Below are positions 59,895-64,000 of a stretch of DNA of 64,000 nt, one piece after another; position 1 is the stretch's first letter; each line of letters starts with the position of its first letter. The notes beneath the pieces are model-generated. The model was given only the letters and a program-made list of their open reading frames with translations, did no database searches and was not told the origin of the DNA. Location: NCBI RefSeq assembly GCF_030371825.1, contig NZ_JAUDDM010000002.1; one strand, 5' to 3'. Position numbers and translations under genes: made by a program. Source of the DNA: Collinsella sp944321445. GTDB lineage: Bacteria; Actinomycetota; Coriobacteriia; Coriobacteriales; Coriobacteriaceae.

Positions 59895-60263
59895 TTGGAA
59901 ATCATCATCTCGAACGCAAGTAGCAAGCCCATCTACGAGCAGATCACGGACAGCATCAAAACCGCGATCCTCTCGGGCGAGCTCGCTGAAGGCGAGCAGC
60001 TTCCCAGCATCCGGGCGCTCGCCAACAGCCTGCGCGTGAGCGCCATCACCACCAAGCGCGCCTACGCCGACCTCGAAGCCTCAGGCTTCATCGAGACGGT
60101 GCAGGGCAAAGGCAGCTTCGTCGCCGGCGGCAACGCCGAGCTCATCCGCGAAGAGCAGCTTCGCCAGGTGGAAGCGCACATGGCCCGCGCGATCGACGCC
60201 GGCCGCGCCATGGGGCTCACCGACACCGAGCTCACCGAGATGTTCGCGCTCGAACTGGAATAG
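59895..60263 (+). CDS. GntR-family regulator, YtrA subfamily
   Basis: A 122-residue regulator: an N-terminal winged helix (KPIYEQITDSIKTAILSG, then LPSIRALANSLRVSAITTKR) and a short C-terminal helical dimerisation tail, the YtrA layout without an effector domain. It is followed by an ABC ATPase and a permease, the standard YtrA context. A TTG at 59895 behind GAAAGGA is the chosen start, since the homologous sequence begins there. It likely represses its own operon through the two GTATATAC sites. Confidence 0.88.
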   Translation: MEIIISNASSKPIYEQITDSIKTAILSGELAEGEQLPSIRALANSLRVSAITTKRAYADLEASGFIETVQGKGSFVAGGNAELIREEQLRQVEAHMARAIDAGRAMGLTDTELTEMFALELE

Positions 60264-60302
60264 GCGCCCGCCGCAGGCAGGCGCTGCAAGAAAGGACCGG
60301 CC

Positions 60303-61223
60303 ATGTCAGCTATGGCATCCGATATCACCTCCGGCGCGCCCCTCATCGAGGCGCACGGACTCACCAAGCACTACCAGGACTTCTCGCTCGATAAAGTCGA
60401 CCTCACCGTGGACGAGGGCGAGATCGTCGGCTTCGTCGGCCAGAACGGCGCCGGCAAGTCGACGACCATCAAGGCGCTCCTCGGCCTGACCGCACTCGAC
60501 GGCGGCACCGCACGCATCCTAGGCGCCGACATCAACGACCTCGCGCGCGGCACCGCCACCGCACGCATCAAGGAGCAGATCGGCGTCGTCTTCGACACCG
60601 TGTCGATGCCCGGCCACCTGCGCGTGGCCGATGTGAGCCGCGTGCACGCTCGCGCGTTCAGCCAGTGGAGCCCGCACCTGTTCGACCAGCTCGTGCGCGA
60701 GTTCGGCCTCGGCCCCAACAAGCAGGTAAAGGACCTGTCGCGCGGCATGGGCATGAAGCTCAGCCTCGCCTGCGCCCTTTCCCACGGCGCACGCCTGCTC
60801 GTGCTCGATGAGGCCACAGCGGGCCTCGACCCCATGGCGCGCGACGAGATCCTCGACCGCCTGCGCGCCTTCGTGGAAGAACCCGGTCGTGCCGTCCTCA
60901 TGAGCAGCCACATCACGAGCGACCTCGAGAAGATCGCCGACCGCGTTCTGTGCATCGAGAGCGGCCGCATCGTCTTCGACCTCGCCAAAGACGAGATCAC
61001 CGACGAGATGGGCATCGCCCGTTGCCGCGTGGCGGAGTTCGAGGCGGTCGCGGCCTCGGGCATCATCCCCGAGCGCGAGCTGCGCTACCGCAGGCACGAC
61101 TACGGCATCGACCTGCTCGTACCCGACCGCTTCGCGTTCGCGCGGCAGTTCCCCAACATCCCCGTCGACCACATGACCATCGACGACTACATGACGCTGA
61201 CGCTGAAAGGTGGTGTGCGATAG
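60303..61223 (+). CDS. ABC transporter ATP-binding protein (YtrB-like)
   Basis: A 306-residue ATPase with Walker A VGQNGAGKSTT (about residues 45-55), signature KDLSRGMGMKLS, Walker B LLVLDEATAGLDP and switch His in SSHITSDL. The C-terminal third is a domain typical of YtrB/EcsA-like proteins. AAAGGA lies six bases before the ATG. Its stop immediately precedes the permease start. The pair forms an ABC-2 transporter, of a type linked to cell-wall antibiotic response in other Gram-positives. Confidence 0.92.
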   Translation: MSAMASDITSGAPLIEAHGLTKHYQDFSLDKVDLTVDEGEIVGFVGQNGAGKSTTIKALLGLTALDGGTARILGADINDLARGTATARIKEQIGVVFDTVSMPGHLRVADVSRVHARAFSQWSPHLFDQLVREFGLGPNKQVKDLSRGMGMKLSLACALSHGARLLVLDEATAGLDPMARDEILDRLRAFVEEPGRAVLMSSHITSDLEKIADRVLCIESGRIVFDLAKDEITDEMGIARCRVAEFEAVAASGIIPERELRYRRHDYGIDLLVPDRFAFARQFPNIPVDHMTIDDYMTLTLKGGVR

Positions 61224-61949
61224 ATGAAGCGCGCATACCTCATTGAAATGACCGTTATCCGCGACTACGCCCGTCAGCTCTTCGGCCTGGGTATCTTCGT
61301 CGGCTTGTGCACGAGCCTGGGCATGCAGAGCATCGTCGCCATTCCCGGTGTGCTCACCTGCATGTACTTTATCATGGGGACCATCGCCGGCTCGGCATAC
61401 GACGAGCAGAACAACTGGGGGCTTTACCGACTCACCATGCCCGTCAGCCGCCGCGACGTGGTGCTCGGGCGCTACGGCGTCATCGTGACGCTCGGGCTTC
61501 TGGGCATGCTCGCGGGCTTCATCGCCACGATCGCGCTCTCGTTGATCGCCGGCGTGGTCCCGCTGCCGGGAGATCTCTCGAGCTCGCTCGGACTCACACG
61601 GGACAACGTGCAGGCGATGGTGTTCTCCTGCGCGGTCTGCACGATCATCGGCTCTGCCGTCGCGAGCATCGAGACGCCGGTCTATTTCCGCCTGGGCCAG
61701 ACGAAGGCGACCCAGTGGATCCCGATGATCTCCGTGTTCCTGTTCATCGGCCCCATGGTCATCCTGGGTGCCACCGGCGGACTCGACAACTTCGCCGGTA
61801 TCGCCGACGCGGTCCGGGGCCTGTTCGCCTTCATCGAAACGCCCGTCGGCGTGGTGACGAGCATGGCGGTCGCCATCGCGCTCGCGTGCATCATCCTCGG
61901 CATCTCCGCCGCCGTCTCGCTCAAGTTCTACGAGCAGCGCGAGCTGTAG
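61224..61949 (+). CDS. ABC-2 type permease
   Basis: A 241-residue membrane protein with six hydrophobic segments and the ABC2_membrane_5-like features YDEQNNWGLYRLTMPVSR and VVLGRY at the cytosolic face. It starts on the base after the ATPase stop, so the two are coupled. The 3' end overlaps the end of the converging GrpB gene by 22 bases. Confidence 0.88.
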   Translation: MKRAYLIEMTVIRDYARQLFGLGIFVGLCTSLGMQSIVAIPGVLTCMYFIMGTIAGSAYDEQNNWGLYRLTMPVSRRDVVLGRYGVIVTLGLLGMLAGFIATIALSLIAGVVPLPGDLSSSLGLTRDNVQAMVFSCAVCTIIGSAVASIETPVYFRLGQTKATQWIPMISVFLFIGPMVILGATGGLDNFAGIADAVRGLFAFIETPVGVVTSMAVAIALACIILGISAAVSLKFYEQREL

Positions 61950-62530
61950 CGACAAGTTGGGGCCGGGTCCAATCTTGTCGCCTCAGCGGCTGCGCGTCGC
62001 ATGATCTCCGCCACCACGTCGGACTTCGCGTCGGCGTAATCCTGCACGAACCTCCAGCTCATGGCAGCCAGACGGCGTTTCTCGGCAGCGTAGCGGTCGC
62101 GGTCGACATCATGGGCGCGCAGCCAATCGCGAAACCGCAGCATGCGCTCGGCCTCCTCGCAGCCCTGCGCGAACACGTGAAGGTTCACGACGGGATCTGT
62201 CCCCTTGAGCATCCGATGCTCATACCAATCGGGCTCCCGAACGCGCAGGCGATACCCGATCCGCTCAAGCGCCGGCACGTACGCGTCCTCGTCTTCGGGG
62301 TCGGCGACCAGCAGCAGGATGTCCAGAATCGGCTTCGCGCACAGCCCGGGAACGGACGTCGAGCCCACATGCTCCACGGCACGTGCCGCCTCGCCCAACA
62401 CGGCGCAAATCTTCTCGCGTTCGCAGTCGAACAGCTGCGACCAGGCAGGATCGTACTCCTGCAGAACGATTGCGCTCCCCTCCTCGGGCTCGCCGATCGT
62501 CACCTCGCGCAAACGTGTCTCCGAAGTCAT
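61928..62530 (-). CDS. GrpB-family protein (UPF0157 nucleotidyltransferase-like)
   Basis: A 200-residue protein with the GrpB signatures VLQEYDPAWSQLFDCERE, AVEHVGSTSVPGLCAKPILD (the nucleotidyltransferase-like GSTSVPG core with acidic pair) and VNLHVFAQGCEEAERMLRFR. The reaction is not established. The last ten or more residues (ATRLDPAPTC and on) are translated from a GACAAG-arm hairpin, so the natural end was probably at about residue 185. It starts at 62530, and AAAG is the only nearby ribosome site. Confidence 0.9.
   Translation of the reverse strand: MTSETRLREVTIGEPEEGSAIVLQEYDPAWSQLFDCEREKICAVLGEAARAVEHVGSTSVPGLCAKPILDILLLVADPEDEDAYVPALERIGYRLRVREPDWYEHRMLKGTDPVVNLHVFAQGCEEAERMLRFRDWLRAHDVDRDRYAAEKRRLAAMSWRFVQDYADAKSDVVAEIMRRAAAEATRLDPAPTCRYSSRCS
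61950..61980. repeat. Variable-arm hairpin read through by grpB
   Basis: CGACAAG and CTTGTCG flank a TTGGGGCCGGGTCCAAT core. It follows the permease stop directly and is translated in the converging GrpB-family gene. Confidence 0.8.
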
Positions 62531-62554
62531 CTTTCGCACATCCACCTCATCTGG

Positions 62555-62584
62555 CGACAAGATTGAACCTGCCCCCATCTTGTC
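62555..62584. repeat. Variable-arm hairpin, GACAAGAT arms
   Basis: GACAAGAT (62556-62563) and ATCTTGTC (62577-62584) pair perfectly around TGAACCTGCCCCC, between the ferrochelatase stop and the GrpB-family start. Confidence 0.8.
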
Positions 62585-62588
62585 ACGG

Positions 62589-63578
62589 CTACCGCAGCGC
62601 CCGCTTGATCTCGTCGAGCAGCAGGTCGATATGGTCATCCCGGTGATTGAGCGCCGGAATGTAGGTAACGTCAGGATTCCCGCCGCGCGCACGGCAGCGC
62701 TGCTCAAAGCGCCCCTTGGCAACAGACGCGATGTCGTACAGCGATTCGAGGCAGTCGGACGCGAAACCCGGCGTCACGAGGGCGATTCGGTCCACGCCCT
62801 CGTCTGCCCAGGTATCCAGAATCGTGTTGGGATGCGGTGTCGCCCACGAGCGCGAGTCCTCAAAGCGCGAGTGGTACGCGACGGCCCAGTCGTCGTCGGA
62901 AAGCCCCAGGAGCTCGGCCACCTGACGCATCGAATCCCGGACCTCATCGAGGTAGGTATCTCCCGCCTCGACGTCGTTCAGGGGCACCGAGTGGAACGAG
63001 AACAGGACCTTGCTCCCCGAGCGCCATTCCCACCGCTCCGCGATCGACCGAGCAAGCGCGTTCCAATAGAGCGGGTTGTCCGCATAGCCCTCGACGACCC
63101 CCACCGCATCGGAAGGGGCGACAATGCTCAGAAACCGCTCCTTGCAGGTGCCCACCGTGCAGGTTGCCGTCTGCGGAAAGAGCGGGAACCCGAGAAACCG
63201 CGTGCACCCCTGGTGCCTCAACGACGCCGCGGCATCTTTGATGGAGGGCGACCCGTAGCGCATACCGACCTCGGCAACAAAGGGCAAGCCCTCCCGGGAC
63301 ATGCGCTCGTTGAGCTCGTCGCGCTGTTTGAGTGACTCGACAAGCAGGGGTGCGCCCTCAGGCGTCCACACCTGCCGGTACCGAGGGGCGGTCTTCTTCG
63401 GACGGTTGCGCGCCACGATCCCATGGAGGACGGGAACCCATATCGCACGGGGAGCACGAACGATATTCCTATCGGAGAGAAACTCGATGAGATAGGAACG
63501 GATGTCCTCGGGATCCGGCGATGCGGGAGACCCCGTGTTGATCAGGATAACCCCGGTTTTTTCATACAAGCAATCCAT
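62589..63578 (-). CDS. hemH: Ferrochelatase family protein
   Basis: Inserts iron into a porphyrin (protoporphyrin or coproporphyrin). The 329 residues show the start GVILINTGSPASPDPEDIRSY, the catalytic His in VLFSFHSVPLND (about residue 190) and the Glu in TPGFASDCLESLYDI. A CTVGTCKER pair of Cys may be structural. No other heme genes are nearby, so heme synthesis from imported precursor or a siroheme-like role remains open. The ATG at 63578 has only a weak ribosome site. Confidence 0.9.
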   Translation of the reverse strand: MDCLYEKTGVILINTGSPASPDPEDIRSYLIEFLSDRNIVRAPRAIWVPVLHGIVARNRPKKTAPRYRQVWTPEGAPLLVESLKQRDELNERMSREGLPFVAEVGMRYGSPSIKDAAASLRHQGCTRFLGFPLFPQTATCTVGTCKERFLSIVAPSDAVGVVEGYADNPLYWNALARSIAERWEWRSGSKVLFSFHSVPLNDVEAGDTYLDEVRDSMRQVAELLGLSDDDWAVAYHSRFEDSRSWATPHPNTILDTWADEGVDRIALVTPGFASDCLESLYDIASVAKGRFEQRCRARGGNPDVTYIPALNHRDDHIDLLLDEIKRALR

Positions 63579-63740
63579 AGAGCCGACTATAGCAAAACGT
63601 ATTTCGGTTGTGAGCCGCAAGGCGGGTACAGTTTGGCGCGAAGACGTCCTCGCCCATCCTCCACGATGCGACCCGTTCCAAAAATCTTCTTTCTTTCTCA
63701 CAAAAGTGAGCTACAGTAAACTTGTATTTGTTTGTCTAGT

Positions 63741-63755
63741 CGTACTTTTGGTACG
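63741..63755. promoter_or_regulatory. Short palindrome upstream of the DUF6110-like gene
   Basis: CGTAC-TTTTG-GTACG is a 15-bp inverted repeat 17 bases before the ATG. It may be an operator or a small leader hairpin. Confidence 0.3.
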
Positions 63756-63771
63756 CACGAAGGGAGCTTTC

Positions 63772-64000
63772 ATGAGTGCATTGAGCTTTCTCAAGGGAAC
63801 GCACGGCCTGCTGTTGGGAGCAGGAGTGGTCATCGGATCGGTCGGCGTCAAAGTGCTGACAAGCGACTCCGCCAAACGCGTTTACGTCAAAGCCGTCGCA
63901 GCGGGCTTGCGTGCCAAGAGCGCCTGCGAGGACACACTCGAAAGCGCACGCGCCGAGGTAGACGACATTATCGCCGAAGCGAGCTACCTCAACGAGACGG
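63772..64000 (+). CDS. DUF6110-like protein, cut by the window end
   Basis: The first 76 residues of a gene that continues beyond the window. It has a Gly-rich hydrophobic N-terminal segment (LLLGAGVVIGSVGVKVL, about residues 13-29) and then the pattern TSDSAKRVYVKAVAAGLRAK followed by an acidic helix, as in the DUF6110 family found beside metal-transport ATPases. AAGGGAG precedes the ATG. The next gene would show whether the same context holds here. Confidence 0.65.
   Translation, partial: MSALSFLKGTHGLLLGAGVVIGSVGVKVLTSDSAKRVYVKAVAAGLRAKSACEDTLESARAEVDDIIAEASYLNET

Noticed and set aside
9521..62584. CRISPR-like array from the recurring GGGACAGGCAC unit
   Set aside because: Units are dispersed over 50 kb in both orientations, not regularly spaced, and no cas genes are present.

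Overview
The window is about 64 kb of GC-rich chromosome, with dense coding on both strands, short intergenic gaps and several GTG/TTG starts. Gene content (thiC riboswitch operon, UvrX/YolD-type mutasome, DUF3793-flavodoxin pair, LUD protein, NhaC antiporter, YtrA-type GntR/ABC unit, DUF6110-like protein) points to an anaerobic, gut-type high-GC actinobacterium, most probably Coriobacteriia (Collinsella-like). That placement is inference from gene content and style; no rRNA is present. No tRNA, rRNA, CRISPR array, integrase or transposase gene was seen.

Layout. 0.1-5 kb: two small unknown genes, then a TPP riboswitch driving thiC-thiM-thiE-thiD (pyrimidine synthesis plus thiazole salvage). 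5-11 kb: pentapeptide-repeat and PARG-like (TIGR02452) pair, WecA/TagO-type glycosyl carrier transferase, trpS, a HAD phosphatase and a short MGMT-family protein. 11-16 kb: PAP2 phosphatase, an SOS-controlled Y-family polymerase with a YolD partner behind two LexA-type boxes, a small HMA-domain protein, DUF3793 and flavodoxin. 16-27 kb: LUD protein, iron alcohol dehydrogenase, Tat-exported NagZ-like lipoprotein, endonuclease IV, ogt-alkA, a TetR/HsmA-like divergent pair, DAHP synthase, GNAT, anion permease, queA. 27-44 kb: D-lactate-type dehydrogenase, a P-loop kinase/prolyl-tRNA-editing fusion, prfC, sugar O-acetyltransferase, two bacterial-PH-domain membrane proteins, NhaC, LysR with two aldo/keto reductases, histidine phosphatase, GH32 beta-fructosidase, prolyl aminopeptidase, tag, methyltransferase. 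44-64 kb: two MFS exporters (one with a TetR), nitroreductase, AI-2E-family protein, a decayed LysR/ABC-exporter locus, a response regulator-ABC-histidine kinase unit containing an unlisted 25-aa membrane peptide, a membrane-tethered XRE regulator, a YtrA-type GntR/ABC operon, GrpB-family protein, a ferrochelatase and the start of a DUF6110-like gene.

The most unusual feature is the intergenic DNA. More than twenty short hairpins share a conserved loop (GGGACAGGCAC or GGGGCCAGGTCC) but carry different, self-complementary arms. Some occur as head-to-head doublets making 60-78 nt near-perfect palindromes, and several supply the last codons and stop of neighbouring genes. Two further families of long-terminal-inverted-repeat elements, of 131 bp (20680, 31825) and 140 bp (35001, 57093), each occur twice, and three single-copy long inverted repeats (2379, 11139, 44225) look similar in kind. 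Together they suggest several non-autonomous repeat families, with REP/MITE-like mobility and perhaps terminator function.
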